Positions 14,802-20,762 of a stretch of 20,762 nt of DNA are shown here, in pieces (position 1 is the first letter of the stretch; every line of letters starts with the position of its first letter). Position numbers and translations under genes: made by a program. This DNA is from Deltaproteobacteria bacterium (GTDB taxonomy: Bacteria; UBA10199; SPLOWO2-01-44-7). The DNA lies in the NCBI GenBank assembly GCA_030688705.1, contig JAUYJH010000152.1:1-20762 (forward strand), written 5' to 3'. The notes under the pieces are model-generated. The model was not told the origin of the DNA, did no database searches, and saw only the letters and a list, made by a program, of their open reading frames with translations.

Positions 14802-16166
14802 ATGGAACAAATTATTCAAACTGCCTATTTTGCAACCGCGTTCCTGTTCATCGTCGGACTCAAAAGGATGAGTTCTCCGATGACCGCCCGCAGCGGCGTC
14901 ATCTGGGCCGGCATTGCCATGATGCTGGCAACCCTTGCCACCTTTTTCTGGCCGGGACTTTCCAACTACGCGCTGATGATCCTTGCCGTTGTCATCGGTG
15001 GAAGCGTTGCGTGGATACTTGGAAAAAAAGTCTCGATGAAAGACATGCCGCAGATGATCGCCATTTATAACGGCATGGGGGGCGGTGCCGCGGCGGCGAT
15101 TGCCTGCCTGGAGCTGATGGGGCATAAACTGGGCAATGTGGGCCTTGCTTCTTTGGCGGTGGCGGGGGGGTTGATCGGCTCCATTGCCTTTACCGGAAGC
15201 ATCATCGCTTTCGCAAAATTGCAGGGGCTCATGAGAGAGCGCCCGTTCACTTTCCCCAATCAGCAATATATCAATCTGATTGTTTTGGTTTCTTCCGTTG
15301 TTCTGGGTGTTTTGCTTTTGGCCACCGGATGGGGATTTCTGGTCCCCATTTTTTTCGTTGCGGCACTGGCTTTTGGCATCATGATGACGTTGCCGATCGG
15401 CGGCGGCGACATGCCGGTGGTCATCTCTTTGTATAACGCCCTGACCGGTTTGGCCGTCGCTTTTGAAGGTTTTGCGATGGGGAACTCCGCGATGATTGTT
15501 GCGGGAACCGTTGTCGGCGCCGCCGGCACAATGCTGACACTGTTGATGGCCAAGGCGATGAACCGCTCTTTAGCAAATGTTTTGTTCGGCGCCTTCGGAC
15601 AAGAAACAACTGCGGCTGAAGGAGAAATCAAAGGGAGTTTGAAGCCGATTGAAATTGACGATGCCGCGATCATGATGGCTTACGCCGACAAGGTGATCAT
15701 CGTCCCCGGCTACGGCATGGCAGTGGCGCAGGCACAACACAAAGTCAGAGAATTGGCGGAGGCCCTTGAAAAACGGGGAATCACGGTGAAATACGCCATT
15801 CACCCGGTGGCAGGCCGCATGCCGGGGCATATGAACGTTTTGATTGCCGAGGCAAATGTCCCTTACGAAAAACTTTTCGACATTGAAGAGGTGAATCCCG
15901 AATTTTCCAACACCGATGTAAGCCTTGTGATCGGGGCAAACGATGTGGTCAATCCCGCCGCGAAAACGAATCCCCAAAGCCCCATTTATGGGATGCCTAT
16001 TTTAGATGTCGATTCCTCAAAAAATGTCCTCGTTATTAAGCGGGGAAAGGGAAAAGGTTTTGCCGGAATCGAAAACGAACTCTTCTTCAAAGACAACACC
16101 CGCATGCTCTACGGCGACGCACAAGATGTAGTGGGCAAATTGGTGCAGTCGCTCAAAAGACTGTAG
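14802..16166 (+). CDS. pntB: NAD(P) transhydrogenase subunit beta
   Basis: This subunit carries most of the membrane helices (about residues 5-265) and the NADP(H)-binding domain III. Helix signatures include YNGMGGGAAAAIA, GLIGSIAFTGSIIAF and YNALTGLAVAFEGF. Domain III has IIVPGYGMAVAQAQH, HPVAGRMPGHMNVLIAEANV, GANDVVNPAA and KRGKGKGFAGIENELF, all NADP-site motifs. The 454-residue length is normal. It is the third gene of the operon, separated from pntAB by a palindromic repeat. Its stop codon lies in the left arm of a long inverted repeat. Confidence 0.97.
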   Translation: MEQIIQTAYFATAFLFIVGLKRMSSPMTARSGVIWAGIAMMLATLATFFWPGLSNYALMILAVVIGGSVAWILGKKVSMKDMPQMIAIYNGMGGGAAAAIACLELMGHKLGNVGLASLAVAGGLIGSIAFTGSIIAFAKLQGLMRERPFTFPNQQYINLIVLVSSVVLGVLLLATGWGFLVPIFFVAALAFGIMMTLPIGGGDMPVVISLYNALTGLAVAFEGFAMGNSAMIVAGTVVGAAGTMLTLLMAKAMNRSLANVLFGAFGQETTAAEGEIKGSLKPIEIDDAAIMMAYADKVIIVPGYGMAVAQAQHKVRELAEALEKRGITVKYAIHPVAGRMPGHMNVLIAEANVPYEKLFDIEEVNPEFSNTDVSLVIGANDVVNPAAKTNPQSPIYGMPILDVDSSKNVLVIKRGKGKGFAGIENELFFKDNTRMLYGDAQDVVGKLVQSLKRL

Positions 16167-16225
16167 GTGTCGGACGCCTACAGAGGGGTCCCCCCTGTAG
16201 GCGTCCGACACCTAGAGGGGGGACC
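16164..16225 (+). terminator. Perfect 20-bp inverted repeat with overlapping alternative hairpin after pntB
   Basis: Arms 16164-16183 and 16195-16214 (TAGGTGTCGGACGCCTACAG and its complement) are perfect, with an 11-nt loop. The left arm starts with the pntB stop codon. A second pair, GGTCCCCCC at 16187-16195 and GGGGGGACC at 16217-16225, overlaps the right arm. Only a short TTT tract follows, so factor-independent termination is plausible but not typical. It may equally be a dispersed repeat. Confidence 0.6.
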
Positions 16226-16262
16226 TTTCCTTAAGTATTTGAATTTAAAACAATAAATGCGG

Positions 16263-16289
16263 GCAACTTTTGACTCCAAACTGTCGATA
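16263..16289 (+). promoter_or_regulatory. Candidate ECF-sigma-like promoter of the zinc peptidase gene
   Basis: GCAACTTTT, 13 nt, CGATA, the same blocks as at 5576-5601 and 18536-18561. The ATG is 17 nt after the -10, so the leader would be about 10 nt. A TTGACT (16270-16275) with A/T-rich TATTAT/TTATAG downstream is an alternative sigma-70 reading. Confidence 0.5.
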
Positions 16290-16305
16290 ATATTATAGAG
16301 AGACT

Positions 16306-16998
16306 ATGGTCGATAAAATTGACTCCAAAATGACCGGATTGCCGCCGCTATGGCTTAACCGTATTACCACGGCTTCCAAAAATATCGGCAATTCGGAAGA
16401 GATTCGGAAACTATTGGGAGAGCCGATTCCCAGGCCGGCCGATCTTTCCCGCCTCAAGCCTGAAATCGCGGCGATGTTCGCGGGCGGCGGCGTTTTGGAG
16501 CGAATCGCCAAAAAACTGGGCCAACTGACCAAAAGAAAACATAAAAAAATTATCGCCTCACATAATACGATTGCCTGCGTGGATGATGAAAATGCCCTTT
16601 ATGTCGGCGTTGAATTTTTGGAAAAATTCGGGGAGGATGAAGATCTTTTGGCCGCCATTTTGGCCCATGAATGGGGGCACATGATTTCGGAACTCCCCAA
16701 GGGAAAAGATTGGGCCCATCTTACCTGGGATGAACTGCTGGAACTGCGGCGCGAAGAAGAGGCTTATGCCGACGGCTTTGCCGGCCGAGCCGTTTACATG
16801 ATGGGCTATCAAACAGACAGCATGATCGTGTTTTTAAAAAAACTGAACCGCAAGAGAAACCCCAAACTCCCCTGTCACAAATACCATAATACCGCGACCC
16901 GGGTCGCCATTTTGAAAGCCTCGTTTGAAGCGCAGGAAAAGGCCTTTGAAACCGCCGAAAAAATCTTTAGGGCCCCCAAATTCATCAATCAGGGTTGA
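16306..16998 (+). CDS. M48-like zinc metallopeptidase, probably cytosolic
   Basis: The 230-residue protein carries the zinc motif HEWGH (His121, Glu122, His125). A downstream EEEAYAD (about 150-156) fits the M48 third-ligand pattern E-x-x-x-D. Further on, YHNTATRVAILK matches the conserved His/Arg region near the end of M48 catalytic domains. There is no signal peptide and no membrane helix, unlike HtpX or Ste24. The upstream ECF-like promoter suggests co-regulation with envelope genes. The substrate is unknown; an immunity or housekeeping proteolysis role is equally possible. Confidence 0.8.
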   Translation: MVDKIDSKMTGLPPLWLNRITTASKNIGNSEEIRKLLGEPIPRPADLSRLKPEIAAMFAGGGVLERIAKKLGQLTKRKHKKIIASHNTIACVDDENALYVGVEFLEKFGEDEDLLAAILAHEWGHMISELPKGKDWAHLTWDELLELRREEEAYADGFAGRAVYMMGYQTDSMIVFLKKLNRKRNPKLPCHKYHNTATRVAILKASFEAQEKAFETAEKIFRAPKFINQG

Positions 16999-17023
16999 CA
17001 CCTAGTGCCTGGCACTATATGGC
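16995..17023 (+). promoter_or_regulatory. Candidate promoter with embedded palindrome upstream of ahpC
   Basis: TTGACA (16995-17000), a 17-nt spacer, then TATGGC (17018-17023). The spacer holds a perfect 15-bp dyad, TAGTGCC-T-GGCACTA (17003-17017), that could be an operator. The -10 is poor. GACACCTAG is shared with the inverted repeat after pntB, so it may instead be a remnant of that repeat. Confidence 0.4.
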
Positions 17024-17047
17024 AAGCTCATATTCAAGGAGGAATTT

Positions 17048-17632
17048 ATGACACTTGTTCAAAAACAGGCCCCCGATTTTACAACCGATGCCGTTGTGAA
17101 CGGCGATTTCAAAACAGTCAAACTTTCCGATTATCGCGGCAAGTGGGTCGTTTTATTTTTCTACCCGCTCGATTTCACATTTGTTTGTCCAACCGAGATC
17201 ACCGCTTTTTCAGATCGTTATGAAGAGTTCAAACGCCTTGGCTGTGAAGTGCTGGGCTGTTCCATCGACAGCAAATTTTCGCACTTGGCCTGGATCAACA
17301 CCCCGCGCAACAAGGGGGGATTGGGACAATTGAATTTTCCCCTGTTGGCCGATGTCAAAAAAACAATCTGCGCCGATTACGGTGTTTTGCTCGATTCGAG
17401 CGTTGCTCTGCGGGGGCTTTTTTTGATCAATCCCGATGGCAAGGTGGCCTATCAGGTCATTCACGATTTGGGAGTGGGCAGAAGCATTGACGAAACCCTC
17501 CGCGTTCTACAAGCCTTCCAGAATGTGGCCAAAACCGGAGAAGTCTGCCCAATGGATTGGAAACCGGGTACTGCCACCATGAAGCCCGACCCCAAAGGCT
17601 CGCAGGAATATTTCACCGCGGCCCATAAGTAG
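17048..17632 (+). CDS. 2-Cys peroxiredoxin (AhpC/Prx1 type)
   Basis: This cytosolic thiol peroxidase reduces hydrogen peroxide and organic hydroperoxides. The peroxidatic Cys47 is in FTFVCPTE, and the resolving Cys167 is in GEVCPMDW. The 194-residue length is typical. GGLG (in NKGGLGQL) and a C-terminal YF (Tyr188-Phe189) are both present, the pair of motifs that makes Prx1-type enzymes prone to over-oxidation. The start is supported by AAGGAGG at 17036-17042, 5 nt before the ATG. No AhpF or thioredoxin reductase is adjacent, so the reductant is unknown. Confidence 0.96.
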   Translation: MTLVQKQAPDFTTDAVVNGDFKTVKLSDYRGKWVVLFFYPLDFTFVCPTEITAFSDRYEEFKRLGCEVLGCSIDSKFSHLAWINTPRNKGGLGQLNFPLLADVKKTICADYGVLLDSSVALRGLFLINPDGKVAYQVIHDLGVGRSIDETLRVLQAFQNVAKTGEVCPMDWKPGTATMKPDPKGSQEYFTAAHK

Positions 17633-17665
17633 CGCCCGCCCGCCTCTGGAGGGGCTACCTATTGG

Positions 17666-18526
17666 TCAATTTTTGACTAAAAGCAAAAAGTGATACGGCA
17701 TCTGGCGGAAGTTGGTATTATATGCCTTGAGAATCCCTTGGGCGATATACATTCGAAGCAGCGTCTCTAAATCATCAAAAAAAAGTTCGTCCAACGAAAG
17801 TGGGGGTTCATTATCTTTAATGAAACCATTCATCCGCATCCTCCCCCCACTCCTCAAATGTAAAAAATTACGATCCAATATCTGCCGCATCTCCTGAAAG
17901 CCGTCGCGATCCCAAGCTTCTCTTAAAACATAACCGAGGGAATGTCGGGCAACAACTTCGTCAAACTCGATGGGCCGATCCGAGGCATCTCGAATGTCGA
18001 GATTTTGAAATGTGGAATAGTAATAGTGGCCTGGGAATTGAGACCTCATCCATTCCATCAAATGAAAGTCGGGCAAAAAATGGGCATGAGGATCACTCCA
18101 CGTATGGGCCGAGGGGAAAACCAACTGCGCCCCCTGTAAAAACCCGTACGCCGCATCGACTGCCATATAGGGGGCCTGCTCAAAGGAAAGTGGATGATCA
18201 TGAAGCTTCTTTCGTCTGCGCAGAAGCAAGTCTAAAATAAATTTACCACTCCCCTCTCCAAGAGATAATACACGCGTCCGCGGAGGGCTCTCCTTAAGCC
18301 ATGGTCTAAAATAGCCGAGGGGAATAAATTGAGTGAAATAATGCCAAGGAAGCATTTTCGGAGGTGCCAAACCGAAAGGAGGGGGCATGCTTCCATCCGA
18401 CATCACCGGTCGCTCACCCCAGTCAACCCCGTTTAATTCATGCCAATAGCTTACAACCGAACCTGTGGAAACCCGGTCGTAGATAAAGGGTGCCGCTGTT
18501 GCTGTGAAAGAGGGTGTAATATTCAT
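17666..18526 (-). CDS. SAM-dependent methyltransferase-like protein of unknown substrate (286 aa)
   Basis: The best clue is RVLSLGEGSGKFILDLL (about 84-100), which resembles motif I of class I methyltransferases (E/D-x-G-x-G-x). It is followed by YMAVDAAYGF where the acidic end of strand β2 would sit, and by FDEVVARHSLGYVL, which resembles the motif IV region. The C-terminal part (RMRMNGFIKDN, MPYHFLLLVKN) fits the final strands. The N-terminal 80 residues are Pro- and aromatic-rich and not recognised. No signal peptide. An ECF-like promoter ends about 10 nt before the ATG, so the message may be leaderless. It is a single gene downstream of the toxin-antitoxin cassette. Confidence 0.5.
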   Translation of the reverse strand: MNITPSFTATAAPFIYDRVSTGSVVSYWHELNGVDWGERPVMSDGSMPPPFGLAPPKMLPWHYFTQFIPLGYFRPWLKESPPRTRVLSLGEGSGKFILDLLLRRRKKLHDHPLSFEQAPYMAVDAAYGFLQGAQLVFPSAHTWSDPHAHFLPDFHLMEWMRSQFPGHYYYSTFQNLDIRDASDRPIEFDEVVARHSLGYVLREAWDRDGFQEMRQILDRNFLHLRSGGRMRMNGFIKDNEPPLSLDELFFDDLETLLRMYIAQGILKAYNTNFRQMPYHFLLLVKN

Positions 18527-18535
18527 CTGACAATC

Positions 18536-18561
18536 TATCGGTAGAGATCAAAAAAAGTTGC
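18536..18561 (-). promoter_or_regulatory. Candidate ECF-sigma-like promoter of the methyltransferase-like gene
   Basis: The leftward strand reads GCAACTTTT, 12 nt, CGATA, matching two other sites in the window. Transcription would start within a few bases of the ATG at 18526. Confidence 0.5.
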
Positions 18562-18575
18562 CTATAGAAAAATAA

Positions 18576-18597
18576 GTCAAGACTGGACCTGTCGATG
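18576..18597 (-). repeat. 3' cassette-flank element, copy 1
   Basis: The leftward strand reads CATCGACAGGTCCAG then TCTTGAC. It matches 19455-19476 at 19 of 22 positions. It lies 6 nt after the antitoxin stop and continues in the antitoxin frame as SLHRQVQS-stop. Confidence 0.75.
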
Positions 18598-18603
18598 TAA
18601 AGA

Positions 18604-18885
18604 TCATGCCGCCTTTTTGGTGACTATTTTGAAGCCGAAGCCGAGTATGGCGAGAATATTGAGCAGGACATCAAAACTGACTTTGGCAGTCCCGACTCCT
18701 GATTCAATCTGGGCAATACGGCCTTGAGTCACACCGACTTTTTTTGCCAGATCTTGCTGGGAAAGTTCCTGTTCTTTTCTTGCCTTGGCAATAAGGCGCA
18801 TCAACGCCTGCTTGGCCCGCACTTCATCGGTACTAACCCCAAGCGATTCAGCCACCTCTTCAATGGACAGTTCTTTCCAAGCCAC
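18604..18885 (-). CDS. HigA-like antitoxin with an XRE-type helix-turn-helix
   Basis: The 93-residue protein has a helix-turn-helix (about 40-63: LSQQDLAKKVGVTQGRIAQI). It is the expected partner of the toxin just upstream, binding both the toxin and the operator. Its start is GTG at 18885. AAGGAGG, which encodes the last residues of the toxin, lies 6 nt upstream, so the two are translationally coupled with 1 nt between stop and start. The toxin-first order is typical of HigBA systems. The last residues are TKKAA. Confidence 0.9.
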   Translation of the reverse strand: MAWKELSIEEVAESLGVSTDEVRAKQALMRLIAKARKEQELSQQDLAKKVGVTQGRIAQIESGVGTAKVSFDVLLNILAILGFGFKIVTKKAA

Positions 18886-18886
18886 G

Positions 18887-19237
18887 TCACACCTCCTTGA
18901 TTCTTTTGAGAATTAACTCAATATCCCGTTTTGGGATTTCTTGAGTTTTTTTCCGCATTGCATGAAGCATATAAACAGCATCGTCTCTTTTAACAAAATA
19001 GAATATCCGAACCTGTCCATGCCTGTCTTTCAAACGAAGTTCATGGAGCCCCGGATAAATCCCGGAAAGATTACGGCTCAAAGGCATCGAAAGACCCTGC
19101 CCCGACGCCAAAAGATGCATGACATCCAAAAAGTCGGTTCGGATATCTTCCGACTGCTCTCTCAAAAATTCCTCCACAGGACTCCGTCCGGAACCGAGCA
19201 GATAAAACTTGAGCCTTCTGAAGGGACTATAAGCCAT
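18887..19237 (-). CDS. HigB/RelE-superfamily toxin (phage Gp49-like)
   Basis: The 116-residue protein matches the Gp49-like family of RelE-fold mRNA interferases. It has SPVEEFL, a helical segment, GLHELRLKD, then RIFYFVKRDDAVYMLHAMRK and a final helix KRDIELILKRIKE. Such toxins cut ribosome-bound mRNA when the antitoxin is degraded. A palindromic operator candidate lies directly before the ATG (19239-19261), and a sigma-54-like promoter lies 50 nt upstream. No Shine-Dalgarno is visible. Confidence 0.9.
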   Translation of the reverse strand: MAYSPFRRLKFYLLGSGRSPVEEFLREQSEDIRTDFLDVMHLLASGQGLSMPLSRNLSGIYPGLHELRLKDRHGQVRIFYFVKRDDAVYMLHAMRKKTQEIPKRDIELILKRIKEV

Positions 19238-19238
19238 A

Positions 19239-19261
19239 ACTAATAATTAGTCAAAACTAAT
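19239..19261 (-). promoter_or_regulatory. Operator-like palindrome with extra half-site before the toxin gene
   Basis: ACTAATAATTAGT (19239-19251) is a perfect 6+1+6 dyad, and a third ACTAAT lies at 19256-19261. It sits between the predicted transcription start and the toxin ATG, where autorepression by the toxin-antitoxin complex is expected. Confidence 0.6.
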
Positions 19262-19286
19262 TTTATTCTTGTCATAAACATAACAA

Positions 19287-19303
19287 AGCAATCCCTGTGC
19301 CAG
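19287..19303 (-). promoter_or_regulatory. Sigma-54 (-24/-12) promoter of the toxin-antitoxin cassette
   Basis: The leftward strand reads CTGGCACAGGGATTGCT. It has the invariant GG and GC exactly 10 nt apart and one mismatch to YTGGCACG-N4-TTGCW. Transcription would start near 19276, about 40 nt before the toxin ATG. The -24 half lies at the end of the 71-bp direct repeat. Confidence 0.6.
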
Positions 19304-19368
19304 CGATGCGTATGTTTTATGGGAGCTGAAACGAAGAGGGCGACGGATTTGATACGGCGGGTGATTTG
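19298..19368 (-). repeat. 5' cassette-flank direct repeat, copy 1 (71 bp)
   Basis: This is 65 of 71 bases identical to 20692-20762, in the same orientation. It ends, on the leftward strand, in ACGCATCGCTGGCA. Similarity falls off just past TGGCA apart from the TTGCT of the -12 element. Confidence 0.9.
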
Positions 19369-19393
19369 AAATGGTCGTTGTGCTCTGTCACAC

Positions 19394-19449
19394 TGTCATT
19401 GCGATTCCGCCGCAGGTGGGAGAAGCAATCTCCTGGCAATCTCAAAATG
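19394..19449. repeat. Degenerate copy of repeat family A between the two cassettes
   Basis: TGTCATTGCGATTCC and AGAAGCAATCTCC match one arm of family A. The other arm is reduced to GGCAATCTCAAAATGA. Confidence 0.65.
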
Positions 19450-19454
19450 AAAAG

Positions 19455-19476
19455 GTCAAGAGTTGGCCTGTCGATG
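19455..19476 (-). repeat. 3' cassette-flank element, copy 2
   Basis: The leftward strand reads CATCGACAGGCCAAC then TCTTGAC. It encodes the last residues HRQANS and the TGA of the DUF1016 gene. Confidence 0.75.
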
Positions 19477-20667
19477 AACCCTTCTCTTGATTTTCTTTTT
19501 TGCCTTTGGCGTTGCAAGATCACCGGCTAATTCTGCCTCAATTTCTTCAACAGTCGGCAGACTGCTTTTCAAATGCTGTGGAAGCTTTGAAACAATTTGC
19601 GTTTTCCAACTGGCAACACCTATTGGCTTGTTGAGATCGCGCAGTGCGTATTCCACATCAAAATGTCTCTTGGATCGACATAACAGCAATCCGATGGTTG
19701 GTTTATCCTCCGACTCGCGCAATAAATCGTCCACTGCCGACAGGTAAAAATTCAGTTTGCCCGCATGCTCCGGTTTGAATTTACCTTCCTTTAATTCGAT
19801 GACGACGTAGCAATGAAGCTTGATGTGATAAAAAAGCAGATCAAGATAATAGTCCTTATCGGATACCCGCAAGGGGACCTGACTGCCAACGAAAGCAAAG
19901 CCTTTTCCAAGCTCAAGCAACAGATCCTTAACATTGCCAACCAATTGGCGTTCGACCTCACGCTCGATAAACGATTGTGCCAAAGATAAAAAACCGAATT
20001 GATAAGGATCACGTGTCACTTGTTGCGCCAGATCGGATAGTGGCGGCGGCAAAGTTCGGTTAAAATTGGTGATTGCTTTGCCATGGCGCTGATGAGCTTG
20101 ACCGTCAATTTGCAAAGCTAGGACGTCTCGGCTCCAGCCGAATTCAAGAGCGGCAGCCGCATACCAAGAACGTGTTTTGATATCCTTGAGTTTCTCCATC
20201 AGGATGACATTGTGCGCCCATGGCAATTTGGCCACTGCCCGTGGCCATTTTGGCATCAGCAATTTGGCCACGTCTCGTGGCCGAACCTCCCCTACACGTG
20301 GCCGATATAAGCGGTAGAAAGCACGCATGCGCCGCAAGTTGCGCGGGGACAAACCATTCATTTCCGGAAACGCGGCGCGCAAATCCACAGATACCCGATC
20401 GATGATACCGCTACCCCATTCTTCTTCTTGTAATCGACGATCGAGATCAAACCCCATTGAATAGTAGAGAAAGAGCAGTTCTTGATTAACAGAAGCGGCA
20501 ACGCGTAATCGCGACTGTTGAATTCGTTTTTTAAGATCCCCTATCAGACTTGTGTAACCAGTGGGCATTGATGACCGTAGCGGAGCGACCGGAAATTCTG
20601 CGCCTTCCGCTCGCCTCCTCCCTCTCGTTATCGACACAACGGTTTTTTTTCTGGTTGGCTCAGTCAT
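19456..20667 (-). CDS. DUF1016 (YhcG-like) PDDEXK nuclease-domain protein
   Basis: The 403-residue protein has the N-terminal DUF1016 domain (about 38-170: NQELLFLYYSMG, GLSPRNLRRMRAFYRLY, KLPWAHN) and a C-terminal PDDEXK nuclease domain. Likely metal ligands are Asp276 (YYLDLLFYH) and Glu291-x-Lys293 (VIELKEG). Family members are typical of accessory regions near toxin-antitoxin or restriction genes; their biological role is not settled. A start at Met34 (20568) is possible, because the predicted sigma-54 start site is only a few bases from the first ATG and the first 33 residues are basic and family-atypical. Residues about 122-147 contain a tandem duplication (PRDVAKL, PRAVAKL). Confidence 0.94.
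   Translation of the reverse strand: MTEPTRKKTVVSITRGRRRAEGAEFPVAPLRSSMPTGYTSLIGDLKKRIQQSRLRVAASVNQELLFLYYSMGFDLDRRLQEEEWGSGIIDRVSVDLRAAFPEMNGLSPRNLRRMRAFYRLYRPRVGEVRPRDVAKLLMPKWPRAVAKLPWAHNVILMEKLKDIKTRSWYAAAALEFGWSRDVLALQIDGQAHQRHGKAITNFNRTLPPPLSDLAQQVTRDPYQFGFLSLAQSFIEREVERQLVGNVKDLLLELGKGFAFVGSQVPLRVSDKDYYLDLLFYHIKLHCYVVIELKEGKFKPEHAGKLNFYLSAVDDLLRESEDKPTIGLLLCRSKRHFDVEYALRDLNKPIGVASWKTQIVSKLPQHLKSSLPTVEEIEAELAGDLATPKAKKKIKRRVHRQANS
20224..20303. repeat. 36-bp-spaced duplicated palindromes inside the DUF1016 gene
   Basis: GGCCAC-TGCCC-GTGGCC (20230-20246) and GGCCAC-GTCTC-GTGGCC (20266-20282) are perfect hairpins. CAATTTGGCCAC is repeated 36 bp apart, and a third ACGTGGCC lies at 20296-20303. 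The frame is kept. Confidence 0.8.
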
Positions 20668-20680
20668 CAGCGACTACATA

Positions 20681-20697
20681 AGCAAATATCATGCCAG
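20681..20697 (-). promoter_or_regulatory. Sigma-54 (-24/-12) promoter of the DUF1016 cassette
   Basis: The leftward strand reads CTGGCATGATATTTGCT, with GG and GC 10 nt apart and one mismatch to consensus. Transcription would start near 20670, next to the annotated ATG at 20667. Confidence 0.6.
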
Positions 20698-20762
20698 CGA
20701 TGCGTATGTTTTATGGGAGTTGAAACGGAGAAGGCGACGGATTTGATGCGGTGGGTGCTTTG
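20692..20762 (-). repeat. 5' cassette-flank direct repeat, copy 2 (71 bp, reaches window edge)
   Basis: This matches 19298-19368 with six substitutions and no gaps. The match is still running at the last base of the window, so the repeat may be longer. Confidence 0.9.

Noticed and set aside
17011..17024. A sigma-54 promoter upstream of ahpC (TGGCAC then GGC)
   Set aside because: The GG-to-GC distance is 9 nt rather than 10, and no TTGC is present.
17629..17657. A GC-rich hairpin after ahpC as a terminator
   Set aside because: The stem needs a bulge and there is no U-tract directly after it; support is too weak.
18571..18582. TTGACT after the antitoxin gene as the -35 of the methyltransferase-like gene
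   Set aside because: No acceptable -10 follows at 16-18 nt, and the TCTTGAC is explained by the cassette 3' flank.

Overview
The window looks like chromosomal DNA of a Gram-negative bacterium, most likely a deltaproteobacterium-like lineage known mainly from metagenomes. The evidence is a lipoprotein with a lipobox, a β-barrel-like protein ending in Phe, a PilZ protein, a three-gene proton-translocating transhydrogenase (pntAA-pntAB-pntB), and many short palindromic repeats of kinds seen in such genomes. The taxonomic placement is inference.

Layout. Positions 1-5.5 kb (leftward) encode envelope proteins: an 802-aa β-barrel-like protein, a 916-aa Ig/propeller lipoprotein, and the start of a third exported protein. 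A divergent 348-aa Cys-rich unknown protein shares their 318-bp control region. Positions 6.9-10.3 kb (rightward) hold hemE, hemH and an acyl-CoA dehydrogenase, all invaded in frame by palindromic repeats. Positions 10.4-13.2 kb hold gpsA with a small exported protein (leftward), a PilZ protein (rightward), and a ferredoxin-NADP reductase (leftward). Positions 13.3-16.2 kb hold the pnt operon, which, like the neighbouring reductase, handles NADP(H) redox balance. Positions 16.3-17.6 kb hold an M48-like zinc peptidase and a 2-Cys peroxiredoxin. Positions 17.7-20.8 kb (all leftward) hold a methyltransferase-like protein, a HigBA-type toxin-antitoxin pair and a DUF1016 PDDEXK nuclease.

Three observations stand out. 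(1) The toxin-antitoxin pair and the DUF1016 gene are built as two cassettes with the same flanks. Each is preceded by a 71-bp direct repeat (65/71 identical) that runs into a near-consensus sigma-54 -24/-12 element. Each is followed by a 22-bp element (19/22 identical) that reads in frame as a tail of the type HRQ-x-x-S-stop. (2) Three otherwise unrelated genes share an upstream signature, GCAACTTTT-N12/13-CGATA, which resembles an ECF-type promoter. (3) Palindromic or tandem repeats have entered coding sequence at least six times, including the signal peptides of two exported proteins.

No tRNA, rRNA, CRISPR array or insertion-sequence transposase was recognised. Intergenic regions are short, and the only gap over 300 bp is 5528-5845.
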